Part shown: one piece after another, positions 1 to 8,188 of the stretch
Numbering within the stretch: position 1 is the first letter of the stretch
How the letters are laid out: each line of letters begins with the position of its first letter
From: Anaerolinea thermolimosa
Lineage (GTDB): Bacteria; Chloroflexota; Anaerolineae; Anaerolineales; Anaerolineaceae
NCBI RefSeq assembly: GCF_001050195.2
Contig: NZ_DF967965.1
Coordinates: 3,174,726 to 3,238,033, forward strand
Direction: 5' to 3'
Length of the DNA stretch: 63,308 nucleotides
The notes under the pieces: generated by a model
What the model was told of the DNA's origin: nothing
The model's input: the letters and a program-made list of their open reading frames with translations, nothing else
Database searches by the model: none
Made by a program: the position numbers and the translations under genes

Positions 1-595
1 GGGTGTATGTCGGCGTGGAGGTGGGAGTATGGGTGGGGGTCAGGCTGGGCTTGAAAAACAACCCGGCGGGTAACTCTGCCGAGGCACTGCGCGCCAGCAC
101 CACCCACTGGTTGCTGAACGCCACCGTGATCGAAAAGGCCATCACGAGGAAAAGCGCCGCAGCCAGCCAAACCAGAGCAGGCTGGCGCTGTGCCGTCCCC
201 TCTGCCCATACCCGCAGAGGACGAGTCTGCTCATGCCGCAGGAGTACGGGTTGGGTATCTCCAAGAGCCGGGAGGGGCAAATCGAGGCCGCGATGGAAGG
301 GAGCATTCAGCCCGCATTGCGCGGCCCTGCGGCGCAAACGTTGTGCCGCCCAGTGCATTCCCCGCCGCGCGCGCTCACTGGAAGGGTTGATCTGAAGCGC
401 CCTGCGCAGATAATAAAGGCTGGCCTGTGGCGAAGCAACCGCGGCCAGCACCAGCCAGGCGTCTTCCAGCTTTTCATCCAGAGCCACTGCCTGCTCGGCC
501 AGACGGCGCGCGGTGCGTCGGTCTTTTCTGTGCAGTGCCTGAAGCGCCTGCCCGACGGCCTGTTGTGCAGTTAGAAAGGCGGCCCCTTCGCTCAT
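1..595 (-). CDS. TPR-like membrane-anchored protein (C-terminus beyond window)
   Basis: The minus-strand frame opening at ATG 595-593 stays open to the left edge of the window, so the 3' end is missing. Residues 1-95 are Ala/Leu/Arg-rich helices that look like two or three TPR-type repeats (for example AEQAVALDEKLEDAWLVLAA). A hydrophobic segment at about 140-160 (LVWLAAALFLVMAFSITVAF) is followed by a Thr/Pro linker (SLTPTHTPTSTPT). The design suggests cytoplasmic repeats, one membrane span and an exported domain that is not visible. Its ATG overlaps the stop of the upstream amidase gene in an ATGA, so the two are probably co-translated. The exported activity is unknown; a cell-wall role is only inferred from the neighbour. 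Confidence 0.7.
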   Translation of the reverse strand, partial: MSEGAAFLTAQQAVGQALQALHRKDRRTARRLAEQAVALDEKLEDAWLVLAAVASPQASLYYLRRALQINPSSERARRGMHWAAQRLRRRAAQCGLNAPFHRGLDLPLPALGDTQPVLLRHEQTRPLRVWAEGTAQRQPALVWLAAALFLVMAFSITVAFSNQWVVLARSASAELPAGLFFKPSLTPTHTPTSTPTYT

Positions 596-1395
596 GGAGT
601 CACAGGTTTGAAATCTGGAATATCTTCGTTACGCACATAGCACAAAATGCCATCCGTCACGCCTTTGGCCACTTTATCCGTCTGGTTCACCAGAATATCG
701 CGGTCCAGGTTAAGGAAACCGGTTTCGATAATTGCCGCAGTGGTACTGCTGTTAATTTCACGAAAGGCATGGTAATCGGTCATGTCTGGGGTTACTGTAT
801 TGTAGTGAAAGGGCAATCCTGTGGCGGCCTGATAGCGCTGCGCCAGACATGCCGTAAGGCGGGTGGCTTTTTCAGGGAAGACACTCGAAACCGCCGCTGT
901 GACCTTGAACCCCGTGGCCTGGTCATTGATATATTCACAGGAATCGTTATGAATGGAAACCAGCGCCAGTGCCTGATACCCATTCAGGCGAGCATCAAAC
1001 TCCTGCAACAGGTCTACATCATAACCGGCATCCAGCAAATCTTTGCGCACCAGCTCGGCGATCTTTAAATTCACCGATTCCTCCGTCAGCCCATCCAGGC
1101 ACACCGAACCGGGGTCGTTCCCCCAGTGCCCGGCCACAATGCCAATGCGCGGTCGCGGCGAGGGCGTGGGGGTAGGCAGATCACCTGGCAGGTTGCCAGT
1201 CGTTTCCAGAGAGCGGAAGAGGTTTTCCATCAGGCTGCCCGATAATAGATTGGCCGGAGTCCAGAAAGTGAGCAGGGTGGCCACCAGCAAGGCCATCGAG
1301 AGCACCGTCTGCAGCACCCGCCAGAGGGTGAAAGACTCACCCCGAGAGGGCATTTTGGGGGCCGGATTCATTCCAGCATTCCTTGGTGTGGTCAT
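592..1395 (-). CDS. N-acetylmuramoyl-L-alanine amidase (Amidase_3), membrane-anchored
   Basis: 267 aa. An N-terminal membrane segment (about 25-48) is followed by a Pro/Thr linker (LPTPTPSPRPR) and a catalytic domain of the zinc amidase Amidase_3 type. Likely zinc or catalytic residues are His90 in GHWGNDPGS, Glu105/106 in LTEESVN, His149 in VSIHND and Glu224 in IIETGFLN. The family cleaves the bond between N-acetylmuramic acid and L-Ala in peptidoglycan, outside the membrane. A -10-like TATATT lies at 1408-1403, seven bases before the ATG, and no ribosome binding site is visible, so this may be a leaderless transcript. It overlaps the downstream TPR-like gene by 4 nt. Confidence 0.88.
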   Translation of the reverse strand: MTTPRNAGMNPAPKMPSRGESFTLWRVLQTVLSMALLVATLLTFWTPANLLSGSLMENLFRSLETTGNLPGDLPTPTPSPRPRIGIVAGHWGNDPGSVCLDGLTEESVNLKIAELVRKDLLDAGYDVDLLQEFDARLNGYQALALVSIHNDSCEYINDQATGFKVTAAVSSVFPEKATRLTACLAQRYQAATGLPFHYNTVTPDMTDYHAFREINSSTTAAIIETGFLNLDRDILVNQTDKVAKGVTDGILCYVRNEDIPDFKPVTP

Positions 1396-1512
1396 GTCTT
1401 GTAATATAGTACCTTATTTAGTCCAATTTGTGGCATCCATTTACACAGCCGTACGCATGAAGGCCTTAATGGATTATTATATAGGCAGATACTCATTACA
1501 GAAGGGTGCCTT

Positions 1513-2010
1513 ATGACAGAAGATGCAAGAAACCTGCCCGGAGAACAACTTCGCCGTGCCATGCGCCACTGGGTTACGGGTGTGGCCATTGTTGCCAGCG
1601 TTCATGAGGGCGTTCAACACGGCATGACCGTAAATTCCTTTACGTCGGTTTCTCTCGAACCACCCATGGTGACGGTGACACTGGCCAACGATACCCGCAC
1701 CCATCGCCTGGTGCGCGAGTCTGGCTGGTTCGGCGTGACCATTCTCAACGCCGGGCAACAGCACCTCGCCGAGGTCTTCGCCGGACGAATTCCCGACGGC
1801 GGCAACCGTTTTGCAGGCGTGCCTGCCTACACCCTGATCAGCGGCTCACCCCTGATCGAAGGCGGCCTGGCTGGCCTGGATTGTCGGGTGGTGTACCAGC
1901 ACGTCATGCCCCGCTCGACGCTGTTCCTTGCCCGGGTAGAGGACGTGCACCTCGGTGAAGGTGACCAGCCGCTGGTGTATCACAACCGCACCTGGTTCAC
2001 CCTGAAATAA
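1513..2010 (+). CDS. Flavin reductase family protein (FMN-binding split barrel)
   Basis: 165 aa, the usual length for flavin-reductase-like proteins. The segment GMTVNSFTSVSLEPPMVTVT is the hallmark phosphate/flavin-binding region, and later residues (FAGVPAYTLISGSPLIEGGLA and the C-terminal YHNRTWFTL) match the fold. Such proteins reduce FMN or FAD with NAD(P)H for partner monooxygenases, or act as stand-alone flavoproteins. No partner oxygenase is nearby, so the physiological role is open. The ATG at 1513 is preceded by GAAGGGTG at a suitable distance. It is divergent from the amidase gene, with an AT-rich shared promoter region at 1396-1512. Confidence 0.85.
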   Translation: MTEDARNLPGEQLRRAMRHWVTGVAIVASVHEGVQHGMTVNSFTSVSLEPPMVTVTLANDTRTHRLVRESGWFGVTILNAGQQHLAEVFAGRIPDGGNRFAGVPAYTLISGSPLIEGGLAGLDCRVVYQHVMPRSTLFLARVEDVHLGEGDQPLVYHNRTWFTLK

Positions 2011-2053
2011 AAACAACCCATACCTGAAAGATTGAAAGGAGAGAGGAGGGGGG

Positions 2054-2638
2054 ATGGAAGAGCAAAAACTGACAAAGGAAGAACGAGCCCAGTTATTGCG
2101 TCTGGCCAGGCAGGCCATTGAGGCCGCGGCCAATCGCCGCCCCCTGCCGCCTGTCAACCCGGCGGAGTTCTCTCCCCGCCTGTTTGAGCCGGGAGCCACG
2201 TTTGTCACCCTCTATGACGAGAACGGCGAGTTGCGCGGCTGTATTGGGGCGCTGGAAGCTTATCAGCCCCTGATCGAAGATGTGCGCGAACATGCTGCTG
2301 CCGCCGCCATGCTGGATTATCGCTTCCCTCCGGTGCGCCCAGAAGAAGTGCCCGGGTTGCGCATCGAAATTTCGCGCCTTACCCCGCCCCGGCCGCTGGA
2401 ATACCAGACCCCCGCCGAGTTGATCGAACGGCTCCGCCCCGGCATGGATGGCGTCATCCTCCGCGATGGCCCTCAGCGCGCCACATTTTTACCCCAGGTA
2501 TGGCAAAAATTGCCCGATCCATACGAATTTCTCTCGCACCTGTGCCTGAAAATGGGCGCTCCGGCCAATTTGTGGCAGAGAAAAAAGCTCCAGGTGTACA
2601 CCTATCAGGTCGAGGAATTTCAAGAAGGAGAGGATTAA
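2054..2638 (+). CDS. AMMECR1-domain protein (AmmeMemoRadiSam protein A type)
   Basis: 194 aa covering an AMMECR1 domain. The signature LRGCIG is at residues 60-65, followed by EAYQPLIEDVREHAAAAA and the C-terminal FLPQVWQ and LCLKMGAP blocks typical of the family. In many prokaryotes this protein is encoded with Memo and a radical-SAM protein, but neither partner is present here. Biochemical function is unresolved for the family. A purine-rich GGAGAGAGGAGGGGGG lies just before the ATG. The 43-nt gap after the flavin reductase suggests co-transcription. Confidence 0.85.
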   Translation: MEEQKLTKEERAQLLRLARQAIEAAANRRPLPPVNPAEFSPRLFEPGATFVTLYDENGELRGCIGALEAYQPLIEDVREHAAAAAMLDYRFPPVRPEEVPGLRIEISRLTPPRPLEYQTPAELIERLRPGMDGVILRDGPQRATFLPQVWQKLPDPYEFLSHLCLKMGAPANLWQRKKLQVYTYQVEEFQEGED

Positions 2639-2644
2639 ACAAAG

Positions 2645-2666
2645 CTGGCCGGCTTTCGCCGGCCAG
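2645..2666. terminator. Hairpin between convergent genes
   Basis: A perfect 9-bp stem, CTGGCCGGC / GCCGGCCAG, with a TTTC loop lies between the convergent AMMECR1 and DUF4013 genes. The minus-strand transcript continues CTTTGTTTAA and the plus strand continues AGCTGTTCTTC, so it is a plausible bidirectional terminator, without a classic T-tract. Confidence 0.6.
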
Positions 2667-2687
2667 AGCTGTTCTTCAGGACGATGA

Positions 2688-3344
2688 TTACATCAGCGCT
2701 TTATTGGCAATGGCCGCGTTGTACGCCTGCCCGTAAAGGTGGCCCATGAAAACCACCCCGTAGGTATAGGTCAGCACCACACCTATCCCGCAGGCGATTG
2801 TACCGAGGGGAGCAATGAACCCGGCGATCAGGGTTCCCACCAGCACCAGCAAATAAGCTCCCGGGGCGGCTTTGATCAGGGCAAACACTTCTCCCAGCCT
2901 GAAGGCCGCACCCAGCGAGCCGGTGGCCACCATGTTTCCAAAAGCCGCCGGTAACCAGATGGAAAGCGCCAGGGCATACACGATCAACAGACCCGAACAG
3001 CACACCAAAATAAGGTCGAAGATCGGCTTAGCGCCAGAATAATCACCGTTGGCCCCCATAGCCGTCGGTACGAGCGCAATGGGTAAAACGAACAGATACA
3101 CCGGAATGGAATACACCAGCCCGACGACCAGAGCCTTGAAGCCCTCCCCCAGTGACTCGCCAAAGGCCACGTCGGGCAGGGGGCGCGGGTCGCGCCGGAT
3201 GACCCGCCGCGCCACCTCAAGCCCATAACCGGTCAGATACAGTTGCCCCACGATCGGGATGAGCGAGATCAGCGCTGCCAGAACGATCTTTTTCAGCCAG
3301 TCGGGGTCTTCGAAGACAAACGAAAAAGCCTTGCCGAAATCCAT
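2688..3344 (-). CDS. DUF4013 family integral membrane protein
   Basis: 218 aa, strongly hydrophobic, with about five to six membrane helices (for example LAALISLIPIVGQLYLTGYG near 23-42, and paired helices at about 72-90, 108-130, 160-185 and 185-205). The N-terminal pattern DFGKAFSFVFEDPDWLKKI followed by a GQLYLTGYGLEVARRV stretch is typical of DUF4013 proteins, whose function is unknown. The start is supported by TCGGAGGG before the ATG. It is the gene immediately downstream of two c-di-AMP receptor-like genes on the same strand, but an 84-bp GC-rich gap separates them, so a shared transcript is uncertain. Confidence 0.8.
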   Translation of the reverse strand: MDFGKAFSFVFEDPDWLKKIVLAALISLIPIVGQLYLTGYGLEVARRVIRRDPRPLPDVAFGESLGEGFKALVVGLVYSIPVYLFVLPIALVPTAMGANGDYSGAKPIFDLILVCCSGLLIVYALALSIWLPAAFGNMVATGSLGAAFRLGEVFALIKAAPGAYLLVLVGTLIAGFIAPLGTIACGIGVVLTYTYGVVFMGHLYGQAYNAAIANKALM

Positions 3345-3428
3345 AAAAAACCCTCCGAGATATAAAAAGACAGAATGATTGGGCTCGCGCCAGAAAGCCA
3401 GGCCCTGCGCCGGGGCCCGGCTCAGGCT

Positions 3429-3695
3429 CTAGAAGTGAACGTACTGGTCCACTTTGATGACAAAGATCGTTGCATGCCGCGTGCCCGGTTCGGAGGCTGG
3501 CTGGCAATTCTTTCGGATAATCTCCAGGGCGGGCTCCACCTGCTCATCCTCACAGCCGATCATCAATGTGGTGTTGCCGCGCCGCCAGAATCCCCCCGTC
3601 GAGGCAATCATCGTCACCCGGAAACCGGACGTCGTGAGGGCCTGCGATACGGCGTCATGGTCAATATCGCGCAGAATGGCAATGATCAGTTTCAT
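3429..3695 (-). CDS. Cyclic-di-AMP receptor-like protein (PF06153), paralog B
   Basis: 88 aa, short for the family. It begins MKLIIAILRDIDHDAV and carries the signature GGFWRRGNTTLMIG, which in PII-like DarA/PstA proteins forms the loop and strand contacting c-di-AMP. The C-terminal ATIFVIKVDQYVHF is a strand typical of the fold. Family members sense c-di-AMP, but the target is generally unknown. It starts 2 nt after the stop of paralog A, so the two are almost certainly translated from one mRNA and may form homo- or hetero-oligomers. Ligand binding is an inference from the signature only. Confidence 0.82.
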   Translation of the reverse strand: MKLIIAILRDIDHDAVSQALTTSGFRVTMIASTGGFWRRGNTTLMIGCEDEQVEPALEIIRKNCQPASEPGTRHATIFVIKVDQYVHF

Positions 3696-3697
3696 GG

Positions 3698-4045
3698 TCA
3701 GATCTCCTCGTAATGTTCAACATCCAGGGCAAAGATGGTGGCACCGCCCACAGTGATAGGGGTAGGGGTGGGCAATGGCAGGGGGGCGCTTTCAAGGGGC
3801 ACGGCAATGAATTCCACACGTTGCCGGCAATTCTCGTGCAAAATCTCCTCGGCCTGATTGCGTCTTTCAGGCGGCACGCCAATTAACAGCATGGCATTCC
3901 GCCGACCAAGAAACCCGCCGACACTGGGCAGGCGCTCCACGTTGAATCCCGCCTTGGCAAGTGCCTCACGGGCGATTTCGGCGTCCTGAGACTGGACAAC
4001 GGCCATCAATAGATTCATGGGCTGAAGCGGTCGTTCTTTGTCCAT
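3698..4045 (-). CDS. Cyclic-di-AMP receptor-like protein (PF06153), paralog A
   Basis: 115 aa from ATG 4045, which has a strong GAAAGGAGG site. The same frame is open further upstream, but only this ATG has a ribosome binding site. The core PVGGFLGRRNAMLLIGV-like motif (SVGGFLGRRNAMLLIG) matches the family. Compared with paralog B it has an extra loop containing PLPLPTPTPI between the last two strands, the region that varies among PII-like proteins. It sits 43 nt after the stop of the large glycosidase gene and 2 nt before paralog B. Confidence 0.82.
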   Translation of the reverse strand: MDKERPLQPMNLLMAVVQSQDAEIAREALAKAGFNVERLPSVGGFLGRRNAMLLIGVPPERRNQAEEILHENCRQRVEFIAVPLESAPLPLPTPTPITVGGATIFALDVEHYEEI

Positions 4046-4088
4046 CGGGCCTCCTTTCACAGAAAATCGGGAATACTCTTCGCACCTT

Positions 4089-6449
4089 TCAGGGCAACGC
4101 AATACGCTGCGCATCCTGCCCTGTGATCACGAGTGGCGGCCTGCCTGCCAGGGTCAACGTCGTTCTGTCGCCTTCCCGGGTGATCTTTATTCTTTGATAT
4201 TTTACCGTAATTGGCCACGGAAAGGGATTAAAACCCCTCACCACAATTTCAGTCGGAGAGAGGAGCTCCAGGCCTATCACCTGAAGGAGATAACCCACCG
4301 GGGGCATTCCCCAGAGATGATTGCGCTCACCCACGCCCAGCCCGCTCGCCGCATGATAGAACTGGCGAAACCCATGTTCCCGCTTCAGATTGCCGACCAC
4401 GGCCTGCATGAGCCGTTCCAGCAAGTCGGCTGCTTCCTGTCGGAAACCCGCCTCCAGCAGACCTTCCCCGATCAGCACATTCCAAGGCAGAGCCATACAG
4501 GCCAGTTCCACCGGTTCTGCCGGACAGCGCGCCGGAGGGCACACCGGCAGTCCGAAGGGTTGAAGGTAATCCTTCAGAAGCCGCTTTTCCACCAGCAACC
4601 TGGCACGGGAGGGTTCAGGAATGCCCGCCCACAGCGGAAGAAACAGGCTGAGGTCCTCCAGAGTGAAATCGGGGCACACCAGCTTTATGCGATCTTCGGG
4701 CATCACGCCGTTCACTTCAATTTGAGTCACCCGACTGAAGACCTTCCGGGTAGTAGCACGCGCACGTCCCAGCGACCAGGTGAAATCTCGCGGAGCAAAA
4801 GACTCCTCAATACTTTGCCCGGACTCATCCACCCCGCTGATCAGGCCGACGACAGCCCGGGTGCTTTCGCTGGCCGCCTCCACCTGGATGATCAACCGTG
4901 TCAGAGCCCCCGGCTGACGCTGAACCGCAAACACCCCCGCCCCCCTGAAAGTCCCCAGCACCTTCCCCGCACGGCTGAGGTGCGTCTGCGAATCGCGGTA
5001 GCGGTAGATTCGCGCGCGCCTGTCCCAGGTCTCTTCTACGGCATGGCGAATGCGCTCCGCCTGGGTTCTCAACCAGGGGAGATCAGCGCTCCAGCCCAGG
5101 CGCCGGTTTACTTTCTCCAGGGCCAGGGCCTCGTGGTAAAGCATGGCCCCCAGAGCCGGGCTTTCTATCCAGGCTGTGTCCATTCCCTGCGCTGAAGCCG
5201 ACCAGCGATCGATCATTGGGCTGCTCTCCAGCCCCGATTGAAGGGGGTGTTCCCATTCCGGCAGGCCATCACCATCGGCATCGTGTTCGGCACTCAGCCA
5301 GGCCTTGAAATGCTGTATGAGGGCGGGGTAGGCTTCTTCCAGGAGAGCGGGCGGCGCCAGCCGCAGGGCCATCTCTGCCAGAAACGGCTGAGCCAGATGA
5401 CGGGTATGCTGGCCGCCCAGCCCGGGACGAAAATCCAGCCGCGCATCCCGCGCGCTGGCCAGAAAATTTCGCAACAGTTCCCCACCCAGCGAGGCCATCC
5501 CTGGCAACAACACACTCAGATACCAGCTGTCAAAGGCAGTCTGCCCGGCCCACAGGTAGGGATGATCACTGCCATCCCCGCGCGCCGAAGCCCCCTGATC
5601 AACACGGCGGGTGAGGACAAAAGAAGGGGCCGGAAGCTGAGCTGGGTTCGCCATGCGCAATCCCAGCGCCGCCCGTTGCCCCAGAGCCAGAGCCGCGTCC
5701 CATTCGGGTGCCCCGCTGGAAATTTCCACCACATCGGCGGCATTACAGAGTTCAATGCGTGCCAGTTCGGCTTCCCAGGCGCGGTTGGCAGCCTCCTGAG
5801 CCATTTGAAAAGCCTCCTCCGTGCCCGGCCTGGCCGCCACGGCCCAGGCGGTTTCGGCGTGACTGCCCGGGTATAGCTCGTAAAGAAGAGAAAGCGCCGG
5901 ATACGCACTTTTCCCCGCCTGGGCGCCGCCCGTCAGAAAGCACACCACAGCCAGCCCGTCGCTGCGCCCCTGCATGGCCAGGCCCAGCCCCGTGGGCAAC
6001 ACCGCCATCCCCTCCCCCGCGCCCAGCGGGTTGAGCACCCCCGCCCAGTCAAGACGAAGGTTGTGCGGTAGCACGCTCTGGTTGACCAGGTGCACTCGCC
6101 CGGCGACCACCTGAGAACCAACCACACAGTACTCTGCCCGAACTTCAATCCCCTCGAAGGGAGCAAAGTGAACTTCAAGATAATTGGGGTAAAACCGGGT
6201 GACTCTCGGAGCACGATGAAAGGCGGCGGGGTCGATCACCGATTGTCCGCCCCGAGAAAACACCGGGAAAAACTGCATCCTTCGGGCACGCAGGCCAAAG
6301 GTCGTGAACAGGGTCAGGGCGGGAGGATCCTCGCCTCTCAGGCTGAGCTCCCAGGTAATGTCATCCGCGTAATCGGTCGGCCCAAGGCGAGGGTCGGCAG
6401 AAAGAGTCAGGTGAAGCGGGTCTTCATCCGTAAGGTTCCAGGTCTGCAT
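4089..6449 (-). CDS. Large (alpha/alpha)6-barrel glycosidase-like protein (GH63/clan GH-G-like)
   Basis: 786 aa with no signal peptide, so probably cytoplasmic. The N-terminal 230 residues look like a beta-sandwich. The central region has barrel-type motifs: YLWAGQTAFDSWYLSVLLPG, then DADGDGLPEWEHPLQSGLES and SPMIDRW, resembling the substrate-binding blocks of GH63 and related glucosidases or mannosylglycerate hydrolases. C-terminal blocks (GLPVCPP, FRQFYHAASGLGVGERNHLW) complete the barrel. The exact substrate cannot be told; an alpha-glucosidase or alpha-mannosidase activity is plausible. The ATG lies only 6 nt after a TACAAT box, suggesting a leaderless transcript. Confidence 0.72.
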   Translation of the reverse strand: MQTWNLTDEDPLHLTLSADPRLGPTDYADDITWELSLRGEDPPALTLFTTFGLRARRMQFFPVFSRGGQSVIDPAAFHRAPRVTRFYPNYLEVHFAPFEGIEVRAEYCVVGSQVVAGRVHLVNQSVLPHNLRLDWAGVLNPLGAGEGMAVLPTGLGLAMQGRSDGLAVVCFLTGGAQAGKSAYPALSLLYELYPGSHAETAWAVAARPGTEEAFQMAQEAANRAWEAELARIELCNAADVVEISSGAPEWDAALALGQRAALGLRMANPAQLPAPSFVLTRRVDQGASARGDGSDHPYLWAGQTAFDSWYLSVLLPGMASLGGELLRNFLASARDARLDFRPGLGGQHTRHLAQPFLAEMALRLAPPALLEEAYPALIQHFKAWLSAEHDADGDGLPEWEHPLQSGLESSPMIDRWSASAQGMDTAWIESPALGAMLYHEALALEKVNRRLGWSADLPWLRTQAERIRHAVEETWDRRARIYRYRDSQTHLSRAGKVLGTFRGAGVFAVQRQPGALTRLIIQVEAASESTRAVVGLISGVDESGQSIEESFAPRDFTWSLGRARATTRKVFSRVTQIEVNGVMPEDRIKLVCPDFTLEDLSLFLPLWAGIPEPSRARLLVEKRLLKDYLQPFGLPVCPPARCPAEPVELACMALPWNVLIGEGLLEAGFRQEAADLLERLMQAVVGNLKREHGFRQFYHAASGLGVGERNHLWGMPPVGYLLQVIGLELLSPTEIVVRGFNPFPWPITVKYQRIKITREGDRTTLTLAGRPPLVITGQDAQRIALP

Positions 6450-6455
6450 GAAAAG

Positions 6456-6461
6456 ATTGTA
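6456..6461 (-). promoter_or_regulatory. -10 box directly before the glycosidase start
   Basis: TACAAT on the minus strand ends 6 nt before ATG 6449, so transcription would begin at or next to the start codon. There is no Shine-Dalgarno sequence and only a weak -35. Inferred leaderless promoter. Confidence 0.5.
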
Positions 6462-6548
6462 ACGCCATTTTTTATTTCTGAGGCGCGCGTCACAACCTGT
6501 TTCCCTCTCACCGCCGGGGTTTCAACCTGCCCATGCAGACCGGGGGAT

Positions 6549-6579
6549 AAAAAAACGGCGGGGAGGATTTCCCCGCCGT
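6549..6579 (-). terminator. Rho-independent terminator after the peroxiredoxin/winged-helix pair
   Basis: On the minus strand a 10-bp stem ACGGCGGGGA / TCCCCGCCGT with a 5-nt loop is followed by a run of T, just after the stop of the winged-helix gene. Confidence 0.9.
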
Positions 6580-6584
6580 CTCGA

Positions 6585-6806
6585 TCAGGCATTGATCTTT
6601 TCTCGGCCCTGAGGGGTGAGTGAATAGACGCCCTCATGCTCGTCCAGCAACCCCGCCTCGACCAGTTCGCGCAGACTGCCGCGCACCCGAAACAGCGGCA
6701 GGCCTGCTCTTTGGGCAATTTCAGCCGGGGTGGAGGGGGTCTCCAGCGCACGCAGCACCGCCAGGGCTGAGGGGGTCAGGCTTCCATCCGGGTTAATGCA
6801 GGCCAT
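6585..6806 (-). CDS. Small winged helix-turn-helix protein
   Basis: 73 aa from ATG 6806, 4 nt after the peroxiredoxin stop. The sequence LTPSALAVLRALETPSTPAEIAQRAGLPLFRVRGSLREL-type layout (helix, helix-turn-helix, then a wing ending GVYSLTPQGREKINA) fits a minimal winged-helix domain of the MarR/ArsR/IclR sort. No cysteine metal site is present apart from Cys3. It is most likely DNA-binding; co-transcription with a peroxiredoxin suggests a link to redox control, but that is inference. Confidence 0.72.
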   Translation of the reverse strand: MACINPDGSLTPSALAVLRALETPSTPAEIAQRAGLPLFRVRGSLRELVEAGLLDEHEGVYSLTPQGREKINA

Positions 6807-6810
6807 GGTT

Positions 6811-7467
6811 TTACTCCAGGCTTTTCTTGGCCAGATACCAGTCAACCATCTCAAAACCGGCCTTCATGCGTTCTTCAACCATTTCCATGGTCTGGGGTGC
6901 CGGGACAATGACCTTATCGCCGGGCTTCCAGTTGGCAGGCGTGGCCACGCCGTGCCTGTCACTGGTTTGCAGTGCATCAATGAGGCGGAGAATTTCGGCC
7001 ATGTTCCGGCCAGTGGTCAGCGGGTAATAGATCATGGCGCGCAGGATGCCTTTGGGATCAATGATGAACACCGCCCGCACGGCTTCGGTCTTGCTCGCAC
7101 CGGGTTGAATCATGCCATATTTGGTGGCCACCTCTTTGTTCAGGTCGGCAATCACCGGGAAGGGGATTTTAACCCCCGTTTTCTCTTCGATGTTGCGCAG
7201 CCAGGCAATGTGCGAATACACACTATCAATGCTCAGGCCGAGCAACTCCACGCCGCGTTTTTGAAGTTCCGGGTAAATTTCCGCAAAGGCGATGAACTCC
7301 GTGGTGCACACAGGGGTGAAATCAGCCGGGTGCGAGAAGAGAATCAGCCAGGAGTCACGAAAATCCGATAGGCGCACCACCCCGTGGGTGGTTACAGCCT
7401 CAAATTCAGGCGCCGGCTCGTTAAGCCGGGGAAAAGGTGCAGGGGTTTGAACAGACATTTCAGACAT
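6811..7467 (-). CDS. 1-Cys peroxiredoxin (Prx6/AhpC-TSA type)
   Basis: 218 aa, the length of the Prx6 class. The peroxidatic Cys54 lies in HPADFTPVCTTEF, and it is the only cysteine in the protein, so the enzyme should need an external thiol for recycling. The C-terminal extension (NWKPGDKVIVPAPQTMEM) is typical of the subfamily. It reduces hydrogen peroxide and alkyl hydroperoxides in the cytoplasm. ATG 7467 follows GAAAGGATGATGGAGCC. It is transcribed with the winged-helix gene and ends at a clear terminator. Confidence 0.93.
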   Translation of the reverse strand: MSEMSVQTPAPFPRLNEPAPEFEAVTTHGVVRLSDFRDSWLILFSHPADFTPVCTTEFIAFAEIYPELQKRGVELLGLSIDSVYSHIAWLRNIEEKTGVKIPFPVIADLNKEVATKYGMIQPGASKTEAVRAVFIIDPKGILRAMIYYPLTTGRNMAEILRLIDALQTSDRHGVATPANWKPGDKVIVPAPQTMEMVEERMKAGFEMVDWYLAKKSLE

Positions 7468-7627
7468 GGCTCCATCATCCTTTCTATTTACGAGTGTTAC
7501 TTTGTCCTTAATGGTACATCAATTGGATGATTTATGGAAGAAAAAGTTACATTCACTATCGAAAAGGGGTGATATTTCAGGCCTGGAATGGGTATTCTAG
7601 AAAGAACGAAAATCGAAGGGTAATTTG

Positions 7628-8188
7628 CTAAAATTTTTCCTGATCGTCTGCATCGATCAAAATGACCTTCACAGGAACAGCAGGGAAATGGCGTTTCAAC
7701 CGCTCAATGTCATATACTAATTGTTCACCATAAGATACTCCTGAGGACATCTTTCGGTGAAGGGTATGAGAAGGAACAATTTCGACCCCTACATCAGCTT
7801 TGTTTTCGTTGAAAAAGTACTGGAATTTAGCCATATCATAGAACATAAATGCATATTTGCCAAATTGAACTTCAATCAGAACTTTTTCTTTTACAAAATC
7901 AACCTGTTTAAAAGCATTGGGAATAGTGCACTGATGATGGGGAATTTGAATCGTGTAAGTATCTCGAATTTCAACGTATCCCCTGGCGTTGAAAAGTGCA
8001 TGGAATTGTGTATTCATTGATATAGGGGCAAAAAGGAATTTTCCTTGCTTGGTTTTTTCATGGCTCTCTTTGCTTCGTTCGGCTTTTACAGTAGAGATCA
8101 CCTCATTGATCTCGTTTTCTATGTGCGGATAACGAACTTTTAATATTTCGGCTCCACCCAGATGAGAATACTCGTACACAATCTTCAT
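7628..8188 (-). CDS. BglII/BstYI-like type II restriction endonuclease
   Basis: 186 aa. The central block has Asp97 in QVDFVKEK and Glu106-x-Gln108 in VLIEVQFGKY. The spacing D-x8-E-x-Q equals the unusual BglII active site (Asp84, Glu93, Gln95) as I know it from the family, and the following FMFYDMAKFQYFF also matches. The likely target is therefore AGATCT or RGATCY, cut as a homodimer. Its ATG overlaps the methyltransferase stop (ATGA), so the methyltransferase is translated first. Base composition is clearly AT-richer than the neighbours, suggesting horizontal acquisition. Confidence 0.82.
   Translation of the reverse strand: MKIVYEYSHLGGAEILKVRYPHIENEINEVISTVKAERSKESHEKTKQGKFLFAPISMNTQFHALFNARGYVEIRDTYTIQIPHHQCTIPNAFKQVDFVKEKVLIEVQFGKYAFMFYDMAKFQYFFNENKADVGVEIVPSHTLHRKMSSGVSYGEQLVYDIERLKRHFPAVPVKVILIDADDQEKF

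Noticed and set aside
4038-5195. 385-codon plus-strand open frame opposite the large glycosidase
   Set aside because: It runs antisense to a well-supported coding frame, contains no conserved motif and has His/Arg/Pro-rich composition typical of antisense reading in GC-rich DNA.
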